From NCBI GenBank assembly GCA_038254525.1, contig JBBSGC010000048.1:1-13746 (forward strand): a stretch of DNA of 13,746 bases, in the 5' to 3' direction. The notes beneath the pieces are model-generated. The model did not search any database. It saw only the letters and a list, made by a program, of their open reading frames with translations, and was not told where the DNA came from. Positions 1-5,680 of this stretch are shown piece after piece. Every line of letters begins with the position of its first letter. Position 1 is the stretch's first letter. The translations under genes were made by a program, and so were the position numbers. This stretch comes from JBBSGC01 sp038254525. GTDB taxonomy: Bacteria; Actinomycetota; Actinomycetes; Propionibacteriales; Nocardioidaceae.

Positions 1-14
1 CGTTCCAGCGCAAC

Positions 15-76
15 AACTCACGGACCGGCGGCCAGAAACTCACGGACCGGCGGCCAGAAACTCACGGACCGGCGGC
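15..76. repeat. 22-bp direct tandem repeat, about 2.8 copies
   Basis: A 22-base unit beginning CTCACGGACC and containing GGCGGCCAG is repeated head to tail: 17-38 and 39-60 are identical, and 61-76 is a third copy cut off after 16 bases. Periodicity starts at base 15. The array ends 39 bases before the bL37 start, so it lies in that gene's upstream region and could hold repeated promoter or operator sites. No convincing reading frame runs through it. The window edge may hide further copies. Confidence 0.9.
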
Positions 77-115
77 TGTGGGAGGATGGGCAGTCGATCG
101 CACGGAGGAGGACCG

Positions 116-190
116 ATGGGCAAGACCGGCCGCAAACGCCGTGCACGTCGCAAGAAGGGCGCCAACCACGGCAAGCGCCCCAACACCTGA
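116..190 (+). CDS. Small basic ribosomal protein bL37 (24 aa)
   Basis: A 24-residue, extremely basic protein starting MGKTGRKRRARRKKG and ending ANHGKRPNT. Length, composition and the ANHGKRPN tail match, from memory, the actinobacterial large-subunit protein bL37 first seen in mycobacterial 70S structures. The role would be structural: an Arg/Lys-rich peptide binding 23S rRNA. The start is well supported by GGAGGAGG at 104-111, four bases before the ATG. It is far below usual gene-caller cutoffs and easily missed. It is monocistronic here, with the 22-bp tandem array upstream and a convergent minus-strand gene downstream. Identification rests on remembered family sequences. Confidence 0.8.
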   Translation: MGKTGRKRRARRKKGANHGKRPNT

Positions 191-207
191 CGCACCGCGA
201 ACAGCTC

Positions 208-240
208 CGCCACCGACACCGCGCCGGCAGCACGGTGGCG
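208..240. terminator. Inverted repeat between convergent genes, putative bidirectional terminator
   Basis: CGCCACCG at 208-215 and CGGTGGCG at 233-240 form a perfect 8-bp stem around a 17-base loop. It sits between the bL37 stop (190) and the stop of the convergent minus-strand gene (246). There is no T-run, as is common for GC-rich actinobacterial terminators. Confidence 0.5.
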
Positions 241-245
241 ACCGA

Positions 246-1010
246 TCAGGAGCTGGCCAGCCGCTCGACGATGCGCCTGGCCAGCGAACGCAGCACCGAG
301 TCGCTGGCGACGTCCTGCGCCCAGAACCGCCAGGTGACCACCGCGACCCTGCTCCCCGACTCGGCGACCACCACGTACTGGCTGGCCACCGCAAAGCGGA
401 CCGCCTCGTCGGGAACGGTCTGTCGGTAGACGGTCGCCCCGTCGACGGCGGCCCCCGGCACCACCTCTCCCACCGGTGGGTGCGACACATGGGCCGCGGC
501 CGCCATGCACGCCCGCACGTCGGCCGCCAGCCGGTCCCGCAGCTCGGATGCGGCCGCAGCCGTCCTGGCGTCGACCAAGGTCGACTCGACCAGGTCACCG
601 GTGCTGCTTGGCGCCGCCACCAGGTCGACGGTCTGTCCACCCGGCACCATCGGTGTGCACGCGGACGGCCACCGCAACTTCGCCGGCACCGTGGTCACCG
701 CCGCCCAGTGCGGTTCCTGGGTCCACGAACCGGCGATCGAGGCAGCGTCGGTGGTGGTGAGGAAGGCACCGGGCGGCACCGGAGGCGGGCTGATCGGTGT
801 GTTGCTCCGGTCGGTGCCGGCCAGGGGCAGCAGGGCGGCTCCCACCCCCAGCAGCAGCGCTAGCACAGCCGCGGCGACGCCCACCTGGGTCACCTTGCGC
901 CGGTGCGCCCGCGCATAGACGTCGGCCACGCCTGGAGCACGCAGCGGACCGCCCTCGAAGTCGGCGACGAGCCCGTCGAACCGCTCCTGCAGCACATCCC
1001 GCTCAGCCAT
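246..1010 (-). CDS. Single-pass membrane protein coupled to a SigE-family sigma factor; possible anti-sigma factor
   Basis: A 254-residue protein of no family I recognise by sequence. The N-terminal ~39 residues are hydrophilic (MAERDVLQERFDGLVADFEG), residues ~40-64 form one hydrophobic helix (VGVAAAVLALLLGVGAALLP), and a Pro-rich linker leads to a ~180-residue domain likely outside the membrane. This topology, and an 8-base overlap with the sigma gene upstream, suggest a regulator of that sigma factor. However, there is no HxxxCxxC zinc motif of the ZAS anti-sigma family, so this is inference. The ATG at 1010 is preceded by GAGGG at a suitable distance; an in-frame ATG at 1028 has a poor ribosome site. 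It converges on bL37. Confidence 0.75.
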   Translation of the reverse strand: MAERDVLQERFDGLVADFEGGPLRAPGVADVYARAHRRKVTQVGVAAAVLALLLGVGAALLPLAGTDRSNTPISPPPVPPGAFLTTTDAASIAGSWTQEPHWAAVTTVPAKLRWPSACTPMVPGGQTVDLVAAPSSTGDLVESTLVDARTAAAASELRDRLAADVRACMAAAAHVSHPPVGEVVPGAAVDGATVYRQTVPDEAVRFAVASQYVVVAESGSRVAVVTWRFWAQDVASDSVLRSLARRIVERLASS

Positions 1011-1530
1011 GGTCAACCCTCGTCTCATCCACGGGCGGCGTCTCGGCGAGGATCGCGGCCAGGGCCACGCGTCCCCTGGACAGCCGCGCCTTGATCGTGC
1101 CCTCGGCGACGCCCTCGCTGACCGCGATCGCGGCGACCGACTGGTCCCCCAGGTAGTGCAGCGCCAGCGCCCTGCGCTGCGCCTCAGGCAGCCGGTGCAG
1201 CGCGGACACCAGGGCGACCGAGTCGCCGCTCGGTTCGGGCACCGCTGCCCGCGCCGCCTCCCCGCGCAACCGCAACATTGCGCGGGTGGCCACCGTCGCC
1301 CGGCGCCAGCGACTTGTCGACAGGTTGTGGGCCACATGCATCACCCACGCGACCGGTTCGTCGTAGCGGCTCACCGTCTGCCAGCGCGGCCACAACCGCG
1401 CGTACGCCTCCTGGGTGATGTCTTGCGCCTCGGCGACGTCGCTGCAACAGGAGTACGCGTGGGCCAGCACCCGCCGGTAGCTGGCCGTGTAGAACTCCGA
1501 GAACGCGTCCTCGGCAGTCACCACGGTCAC
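1003..1530 (-). CDS. ECF-like RNA polymerase sigma factor, SigE family
   Basis: A sigma-70 family protein of about 175 residues. Region 2 (~residues 9-75) contains AFSEFYTASYRRVLAHAY and the DITQEAYARLWPRW core-binding helix. Region 4 (~100-155) contains the helix-turn-helix AIAVSEGVAEGTIKARLSRGR that binds the -35 element. Size and wording fit the actinobacterial SigE-family group that usually pairs with a membrane protein, as here (8-base overlap with the next gene). Starts are GTG: I chose 1530 because GGAGG lies eight bases upstream. The in-frame GTG at 1548 has AGGAGG directly abutting it, too close to serve. The gene follows rsrA after 63 bases, so it may share the sigR transcript. Its own signal and regulon are unknown. 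Confidence 0.88.
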   Translation of the reverse strand: MTVVTAEDAFSEFYTASYRRVLAHAYSCCSDVAEAQDITQEAYARLWPRWQTVSRYDEPVAWVMHVAHNLSTSRWRRATVATRAMLRLRGEAARAAVPEPSGDSVALVSALHRLPEAQRRALALHYLGDQSVAAIAVSEGVAEGTIKARLSRGRVALAAILAETPPVDETRVDHG

Positions 1531-1593
1531 GATGTCCCCCTCCGTCACCTCCTACCACGCGGGACGCGGGCGGCAGGTTGCGACGAGCGCCGA

Positions 1594-1887
1594 TCAGCGA
1601 CGCGGCTCCACCCCGGCGTCGTCGTTGAAGCGGATCTGCACCTGCACCGAACGGATCGACAACAGCACCCGCTCACGCAGCGGCTTCGGCGCCTGCTCGC
1701 AGCACGAACGGGCGACCAGTGACTTCACTAGGCGGTCCAGGTCGTAGGCCTGCAGGCAGGGCGCACACTCGTCGAGGTGCTGGCGGATGTCGGAGCAGCT
1801 GGCATCGTCGATCTCTGAGTCGAGGAACAGGTAGAGCTTGGCCAGGACCTCGTCACACTCGTGGTCGGGCGCCGATCCGCAACCCAT
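1594..1887 (-). CDS. rsrA: Redox-sensing zinc anti-sigma factor RsrA
   Basis: A 97-residue ZAS-family anti-sigma factor. It holds SigR inactive in the reduced state and releases it when thiols oxidise to a disulfide and zinc is lost (established for Streptomyces RsrA). The zinc/redox ligands are visible: Cys11, His37, Cys41 and Cys44 (HLDECAPC), plus a Cys62-Cys63 pair. With the ATG at 1887 the first four fall at the same numbers I recall for S. coelicolor RsrA, which favours that start over the in-frame GTG at 1890. The ATG shares one base with the sigR stop (TGATG), implying translational coupling and balanced expression. Confidence 0.95.
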   Translation of the reverse strand: MGCGSAPDHECDEVLAKLYLFLDSEIDDASCSDIRQHLDECAPCLQAYDLDRLVKSLVARSCCEQAPKPLRERVLLSIRSVQVQIRFNDDAGVEPRR

Positions 1888-2528
1888 CACCGATCGCCCG
1901 CCGCCACGGCCATCCCCCGACCACGCGCGTAGTCGGACAGCATCTCGCGCAGCTGCCGGCGTCCGCGGTGCAGCCGCGACATCACCGTGCCGATGGGCGT
2001 GCCCATGATCTCCGCGATCTCCTTGTAGGGGAAACCCTCGACATCGGCGAGGTAGACGGCCAGCCGGAAGTCCTCGGGGAGCGCCGCCAGCGCGTCCTTG
2101 ACGTCGGAGTCGGGGAGGTGCTCCAAAGCTTGCATCTCGGCGGACTTCAGCCCCGCGCCGGTATGCGACTCGGCCGCGGCCAGCTGCCAGTCCTCGATCT
2201 CCTCGGTCATCTGCTGAAGGGGCTGGCGCTGCTTCTTGCGGTAGGAGTTGATGTAGGTGTTGGTCAGGATCCGGTAGAGCCAGGCCTTGAGGTTGGTGCC
2301 CGGCTTGAATTGGTGGAAGGCGTTGAACGCCTTGGCGTACGTCTCCTGCACGAGGTCCTCGGCGTCGGCCGGGCTACGGGTCATGCGTAGCCCCGCGCCA
2401 TAGAGCTGGTCGAGGAACGGGAGCGCATCGCGCTCGAACCGCGCGTTGCGCTCCTCGGCGGTCTCGCTTGCGACGTCGACCGGCTCGTCCTGGGACGCCT
2501 GCGGGGCGAGGTCATCGGGGTCTGTCAT
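1887..2528 (-). CDS. sigR: Thiol-oxidative-stress sigma factor SigR (SigH family)
   Basis: A 213-residue ECF sigma factor directing the disulfide-stress regulon (thioredoxins, mycothiol genes, Clp proteases in relatives). Region 2 spans ~30-103 (DAEDLVQETYAKAFNAF core-binding helix, then LKAWLYRILTNTYINSYRK). Region 4 spans ~145-197 (FPYKEIAEIMGTPIGTVMSR helix-turn-helix). Linkage to rsrA confirms the assignment. The short form starts at ATG 2528, which fits family length but has a weak ribosome site. The frame stays open to GTG 2630, where AGAGGAGA at 2634-2641 is a better one. The longer 247-residue product would resemble the unstable N-extended SigR' isoform known in Streptomyces. A SigR-type promoter upstream points to autoregulation. 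Confidence 0.95.
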   Translation of the reverse strand: MTDPDDLAPQASQDEPVDVASETAEERNARFERDALPFLDQLYGAGLRMTRSPADAEDLVQETYAKAFNAFHQFKPGTNLKAWLYRILTNTYINSYRKKQRQPLQQMTEEIEDWQLAAAESHTGAGLKSAEMQALEHLPDSDVKDALAALPEDFRLAVYLADVEGFPYKEIAEIMGTPIGTVMSRLHRGRRQLREMLSDYARGRGMAVAAGDR

Positions 2529-2633
2529 CACGGCCCAGCCTAGCGGGGGCCGCTGACGGTCGCCGGTGCTTCGAGTCGGTGGCACGACCCAGGCAAGCAT
2601 GTCCTCGAGGGCCGGGAACCGGGCCAGCACGGG

Positions 2634-2641
2634 TCTCCTCT
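2634..2641 (-). promoter_or_regulatory. Ribosome binding site for an upstream GTG start of a longer SigR isoform
   Basis: Reading the minus strand, AGAGGAGA (2641 to 2634) is followed by CCC and a GTG at 2630-2628 that is in frame with sigR, adding 34 residues before Met1 of the short form. The match is much better than that before ATG 2528. It lies about 40 bases downstream of the expected start site of the SigR-type promoter, so both starts would be on that transcript. Confidence 0.55.
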
Positions 2642-2677
2642 GCGGACGATCGACGCTGCGATGCGGACGCCGGACTC

Positions 2678-2703
2678 AACCGCGTGCCGTGACCCGATGT
2701 TCC
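2678..2703 (-). promoter_or_regulatory. SigR-type autoregulatory promoter (GGAAC-N18-GTT)
   Basis: On the minus strand GGAAC (2703-2699) is followed, after exactly 18 bases (2698-2681), by GTT (2680-2678). The extended -35 reads GGGGAACA. This matches the SigR/SigH consensus GGAAY-N18/19-GTT known from Streptomyces and mycobacteria. It lies about 150 bases upstream of the sigR ATG, between the hydrolase stop and sigR. Positive feedback of SigR on its own operon is the established arrangement in relatives. Confidence 0.7.
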
Positions 2704-2716
2704 CCGGTGCCGCAGA

Positions 2717-3349
2717 TCAGGCCGGCGCCAGCAGCGCGCGGACCCACGTCGTGACCGCTCCGACCACTGCGTCCAAGGCCGCTCCCTGCGTCCCCAACCG
2801 TCGGGGCACCCCGAAGGAGTGGTCGGCGTCTTGCACCGCCACCAGCGTCGTGCCTGGCGGGAACTCCTGCGGCGTGCCGAAGCTGTCGCGCTCCCCCTGC
2901 ACCACGAGCAGCGGCACCCGAGCGCCCGCGAGCTCGGCAACCCGCGAACGCTCGGGACGTCCTGGCGGGTGGAGCGGGAAGGCCAGCGCCACCACCCCTG
3001 CCGCCCCCAGGGACCGGGCGGTCCGACACGCCACCCGAGCGCCGGCGCTGCGCCCGCCGACGACCATCGGCGTCCGTGACCGCAGCTGGCCGGCGACTGT
3101 GACGAAGCCCTCGTCGAGGGCCGCCGGTGCCACTGCTACCCCCCTGCCGGCAACCCGCCAGGGTTGCTCGACCAGCGCGACGGTGATGCCGACCCGCGGC
3201 AGCCGGGTGGCCAGCGCCTGCAGGTCGACCGCCTCCAGGCCACCTCCGGCGCCATGGGTCAATGCCAGCGTCGCCCACGGCCGCTCCGCCCTGCGCTGCA
3301 CGAGCCGTGCCGGACCCCGTGGTGTCTCGATGATCCGCCGGTCGACCAC
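2717..3349 (-). CDS. Alpha/beta hydrolase, KANL3/Tex30-like small hydrolase
   Basis: A 210-residue alpha/beta-hydrolase-fold protein of the short family related to KANL3/Tex30. Visible landmarks are an oxyanion-loop LTHGAGGG (residues 30-37), a nucleophile elbow GGRSAG with Ser101, a candidate acid Asp155 (GERDSFG), and a catalytic His177 (DADHSFG), so the catalytic triad appears intact. The substrate is unknown; cytosolic, with no signal peptide. The start is a GTG three bases after the SRAP stop codon, so the two genes are very likely co-transcribed and translationally coupled. The sigR promoter begins immediately beyond its stop. Confidence 0.88.
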   Translation of the reverse strand: MVDRRIIETPRGPARLVQRRAERPWATLALTHGAGGGLEAVDLQALATRLPRVGITVALVEQPWRVAGRGVAVAPAALDEGFVTVAGQLRSRTPMVVGGRSAGARVACRTARSLGAAGVVALAFPLHPPGRPERSRVAELAGARVPLLVVQGERDSFGTPQEFPPGTTLVAVQDADHSFGVPRRLGTQGAALDAVVGAVTTWVRALLAPA

Positions 3350-3352
3350 GGC

Positions 3353-4108
3353 CTAGCCGTCGACGGGCTCGAGGTCGATCGGCTGCACCAGCTCAGCCCC
3401 CGCGTTGCGCACGTCGTTGACCGCGGTCGAAACCGGATACGCCTCCAGTAGCCCCGCGGCTGCAGGGACCAGCAGGGCGAGCAGCTCCTCGGGGTCAGAC
3501 CGGGCGGGGTCCAGCCAGGCGGCCCGCCGCTCGCGCTCGACGAGCAGCGGCATCCGGTCGTGGAGGTGGCCCAGATCATCCGCGGCGCGGGTGGTGATCA
3601 CGGTCGTGGTCCACACGAACGCGTCGCGGTGGTCCTCCGGCACCTCCTTGTCTCGCCAGATCTCGTAGAGCCCGGCCATCGCGAGCACGCCGCCGTCGCG
3701 GGGCCGGATGAAGAACGGCTGCTTGACCGGCTTGCCGCTCTTGCCGGTCCGCGACGTGGCGTACCACTCGTAGTAACCGTCCGCGGGCAACAGGGCGCGT
3801 CGAGAGGCGAAGGCCTTGCGGTAGGCCGGCTTGTCGGCGACGGTCTCCATCCGCGCGTTGATCATCTTGTTGCCGATCTTGGCGTCCTTGGCCCACCAGG
3901 GCACCAGACCCCAGCGGGCGGTGATCAGCCGGCGCTCGGGAGCGGCGTCTCGCTCACCAGGCGGATGGCGCTCCACGACGACCGGCACGTCTTTGGTCGG
4001 CGCAACGTTGAAGTCGGGCTCGAACACGCCCCGCACGTCGACGCGCTCGATCTCGAACTCCTCGACAAGATCCTCCGGTGACTGGCTCGCCGCGTAGCGC
4101 CCACACAT
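3353..4108 (-). CDS. SRAP domain protein (YedK/HMCES family abasic-site DNA-protein crosslinker)
   Basis: A 251-residue SOS-response-associated peptidase-like protein. Family members use Cys2 to form a covalent thiazolidine crosslink with abasic sites in single-stranded DNA, shielding them from strand breaks. Key residues are present: Cys2 in MCGRYA (exposed after Met removal), Asn34 in FNVAPT, Glu114 in DGYYEWY, and His183 in LHDRMP. Other family blocks are RWGLVPWWAKD, INARMET and AMAGLYEIW. Start ATG 4108 is fixed by the invariant N-terminal MCGRY. No clear LexA operator was found upstream. It is the first gene of a minus-strand run, divergent from the T-box/aspS transcript. Confidence 0.95.
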   Translation of the reverse strand: MCGRYAASQSPEDLVEEFEIERVDVRGVFEPDFNVAPTKDVPVVVERHPPGERDAAPERRLITARWGLVPWWAKDAKIGNKMINARMETVADKPAYRKAFASRRALLPADGYYEWYATSRTGKSGKPVKQPFFIRPRDGGVLAMAGLYEIWRDKEVPEDHRDAFVWTTTVITTRAADDLGHLHDRMPLLVERERRAAWLDPARSDPEELLALLVPAAAGLLEAYPVSTAVNDVRNAGAELVQPIDLEPVDG

Positions 4109-4147
4109 GCGGCGAAGCCTGGCACACGCCCCCGACCGTCGGCGCGC

Positions 4148-4153
4148 TAGCAT
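4148..4153 (+). promoter_or_regulatory. Possible -10 element for the aspS leader
   Basis: TAGCAT resembles a housekeeping -10 hexamer and would start transcription near 4160, which is where recognisable T-box structure begins. No good -35 is visible at 16-19 bases upstream; the nearest TTGACA-like string is TGGCAC at 4120-4125, with an over-long spacer of 22. Tentative. Confidence 0.35.
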
Positions 4154-4159
4154 CGCCGC

Positions 4160-4369
4160 CACAGGCACTGACGAGGACGAGTAGGCGCCCGACCCCGGAG
4201 CACAGAGAGCCGCCGGCTGCTGCGAAGGCGGACTCCGGACCCGCGCCGAAGACATCTCCGAGCCCGATGGAACAACGAGGTCGACCGCGCGCCCGCGGCG
4301 ACGAAGGTGTGGTGGCACCGCGAGTCCCCGCTCGCCCACACCTCCCGGGACCGATCTCGTCCGGAGGTG
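4160..4369 (+). promoter_or_regulatory. T-box riboswitch (tRNA-Asp, GAC specifier), translational type, upstream of aspS
   Basis: A full T-box leader can be paired by eye. In stem I, GGA 4175-4177 pairs TCC 4257-4259 beside opposed GA dinucleotides 4173-4174 and 4260-4261 (kink-turn-like). The specifier loop has AGTA 4180-4183 opposite GAA 4248-4250, then specifier GAC 4251-4253 and A4254. Above it, GGCGC 4184-4188 pairs GCGCC 4243-4247 and CCGGAG 4195-4200 pairs CTCCGG 4233-4238. The apex has AGAGAG 4204-4209 and GGCTGCTGCGAA, closed by CCGCC 4210-4214/GGCGG 4227-4231. Stem III is CCGCG 4285-4289/CGCGG 4294-4298. In the antisequestor, GGTGTGG 4306-4312, bulge TGGCACC 4313-4319 and GCGAG 4320-4324 face CTCGC 4331-4335 and CCACACC 4336-4342. 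The sequestor is CACCTCC 4339-4345 with GGAGGTG 4363-4369, the aspS SD, extended by GGAC 4348-4351/GTCC 4359-4362. Uncharged tRNA-Asp would favour the SD-free form. Confidence 0.9.
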
Positions 4370-4375
4370 CCTCCC

Positions 4376-5674
4376 ATGAGCAGTCCCCCCGTCCGTACTC
4401 TGGCGCGTGACCTGGCCCGGCACGTCGACCGCCAGGTCACGCTTCAGGGATGGGTCCACCGGCGGCGTCGGCTGGCCGCCATCACCTTCCTGGTCCTGCG
4501 CGACCGGACCGGTCTGGCGCAGGTCGTGGTCAGGGACGCCGCGCCGCGGGCCCTGCTCGACACGCTCGGGGAGGAGACCGTGGTGGCGGTCACGGGCACC
4601 GTAGTCGCCAACGAGGCGGCGCCCGGCGGCGTGGAGGTGGTTGACCCGAGCGTCGAAGCGCTCGGCGATCCGGCCGACACGCCCGCCGTGGAGCTGTGGC
4701 GGCCGTCCCTGCAGGCCAACCTGCCGACGCTGCTCGACCAGGCGGCCACCACCTGGCGGCACCCACGCAGGCAGGCCGTCTGGCTGCTCGCCGCAGCCAG
4801 CCTGCGCGGCTTCCGCGACACCCTCGACGCCGCCGGCTTCGTGGAGATCGCGACCCCCAAGCTCGTCGGCAGCGCGACCGAATCCGGCGCCAACGTGTTC
4901 GCTCTCGACTACTTCGGCCGCCCCGGCTACCTGGCGCAGTCGCCGCAGTTCTACAAGCAGACGATGGTCGGGGTGTTCGAGCGGGTCTACGAGGTGGCAC
5001 CGGTCTTCCGCGCCGAGCCGCACGACACCGTCCGCCACCTCGCCGAGTACGTCTCGCTCGACGTGGAGCTGGGCTTCATCCGCGACCACCGAGACGTACT
5101 CGCCGTGCTGCGCGACGTGCTGGCCGGCATGGTGGACGCGATCCGCGAGTCCGCGGGTGACGCCGTGGAGCTGCTTGGCACCAACATGCCGCAGGTGCCG
5201 GCGTCGATCCCGGTCGTGCACTTCCGCGACGCCTTGGAACTGGTCGGCGCCGACCCGGAGGAGAAGGACCTCGCGCCCGAGCACGAACGCGCACTGGGCT
5301 CCTGGGCGCTCGCCGAGCACGGCAGCGACTTCCTCGCCGTCGAGGGCTATCCCAGCCGCAAGCGGCCCTTCTACACCTCCCCGCAGCCCGACGACCCGAC
5401 GTGGTCGAACTCTTTCGACCTGATCTTCCGCGGCCTGGAGCTCGTCAGCGGCGGTCAGCGCCTGCACCGCTACGACGACTACGTGAGGGCCCTCGCCGAG
5501 CGTGGTGAGCCCATCACCGGGTACGAGAGCTACCTCGACGTCTTCCGGCGGGGGATCCCACCGCACGGCGGCTTCGCGATCGGTCTCGAGCGCTGGACGG
5601 CCCGGCTCGTCGAGGCGGACAACGTGCGCGAGACCACCTTGTTTCCCCGCGACCTGCACCGGATCAGCCCGTAG
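4376..5674 (+). CDS. aspS: Aspartyl-tRNA synthetase, archaeal-type, probably non-discriminating (Asp/Asn)
   Basis: A 432-residue class IIb synthetase attaching Asp to tRNA. It is about 150 residues shorter than the usual bacterial AspRS, lacking the GAD insert, and matches the archaeal/AspRS2 type. The OB-fold anticodon domain occupies ~15-95 (GWVHRRRRL, FLVLRDRTGLAQVVV). The catalytic domain has TPKLVGSATESGANVF (~160-175), QSPQFYKQ (188-195), motif 2 FRAE with Arg212 (211-214), and motif 3 GGFAIGLER with Arg406 (398-406), ending LFPRDLHRISP. His28 and Pro83 sit where archaeal non-discriminating enzymes carry His and Pro, predicting use of tRNA-Asn as well. SD GGAGGTG at 4363-4369 sets ATG 4376. 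An in-frame GTG at 4307 falls inside the T-box and is rejected. Expression should be T-box controlled. Confidence 0.93.
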   Translation: MSSPPVRTLARDLARHVDRQVTLQGWVHRRRRLAAITFLVLRDRTGLAQVVVRDAAPRALLDTLGEETVVAVTGTVVANEAAPGGVEVVDPSVEALGDPADTPAVELWRPSLQANLPTLLDQAATTWRHPRRQAVWLLAAASLRGFRDTLDAAGFVEIATPKLVGSATESGANVFALDYFGRPGYLAQSPQFYKQTMVGVFERVYEVAPVFRAEPHDTVRHLAEYVSLDVELGFIRDHRDVLAVLRDVLAGMVDAIRESAGDAVELLGTNMPQVPASIPVVHFRDALELVGADPEEKDLAPEHERALGSWALAEHGSDFLAVEGYPSRKRPFYTSPQPDDPTWSNSFDLIFRGLELVSGGQRLHRYDDYVRALAERGEPITGYESYLDVFRRGIPPHGGFAIGLERWTARLVEADNVRETTLFPRDLHRISP

Positions 5675-5680
5675 CCGACC

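Noticed and set aside
78..863. A 261-codon plus-strand frame across the bL37 gene and the membrane-protein gene
   Set aside because: The translation is low-complexity Arg/Pro/Gly typical of antisense frames in GC-rich DNA. The opposite-strand gene has a membrane helix and is coupled to the sigma gene.
4254..4256. ATC read as an Ile specifier, making this an ileS-like T-box
   Set aside because: The base after GAA in the specifier loop begins GAC. The discriminator-pairing base is C (needs G73, not A73), and the gene is AspRS.
4339..4369. Sequestor hairpin read as an intrinsic transcription terminator
   Set aside because: No T-run follows, and the 3' arm is the aspS Shine-Dalgarno itself, so translational control is the better reading.
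4307..4375. Upstream GTG start for aspS adding 23 residues
   Set aside because: It lies inside the T-box antisequestor, has no ribosome site, and the extra residues resemble nothing in AspRS. GGAGGTG at 4363-4369 clearly serves ATG 4376.
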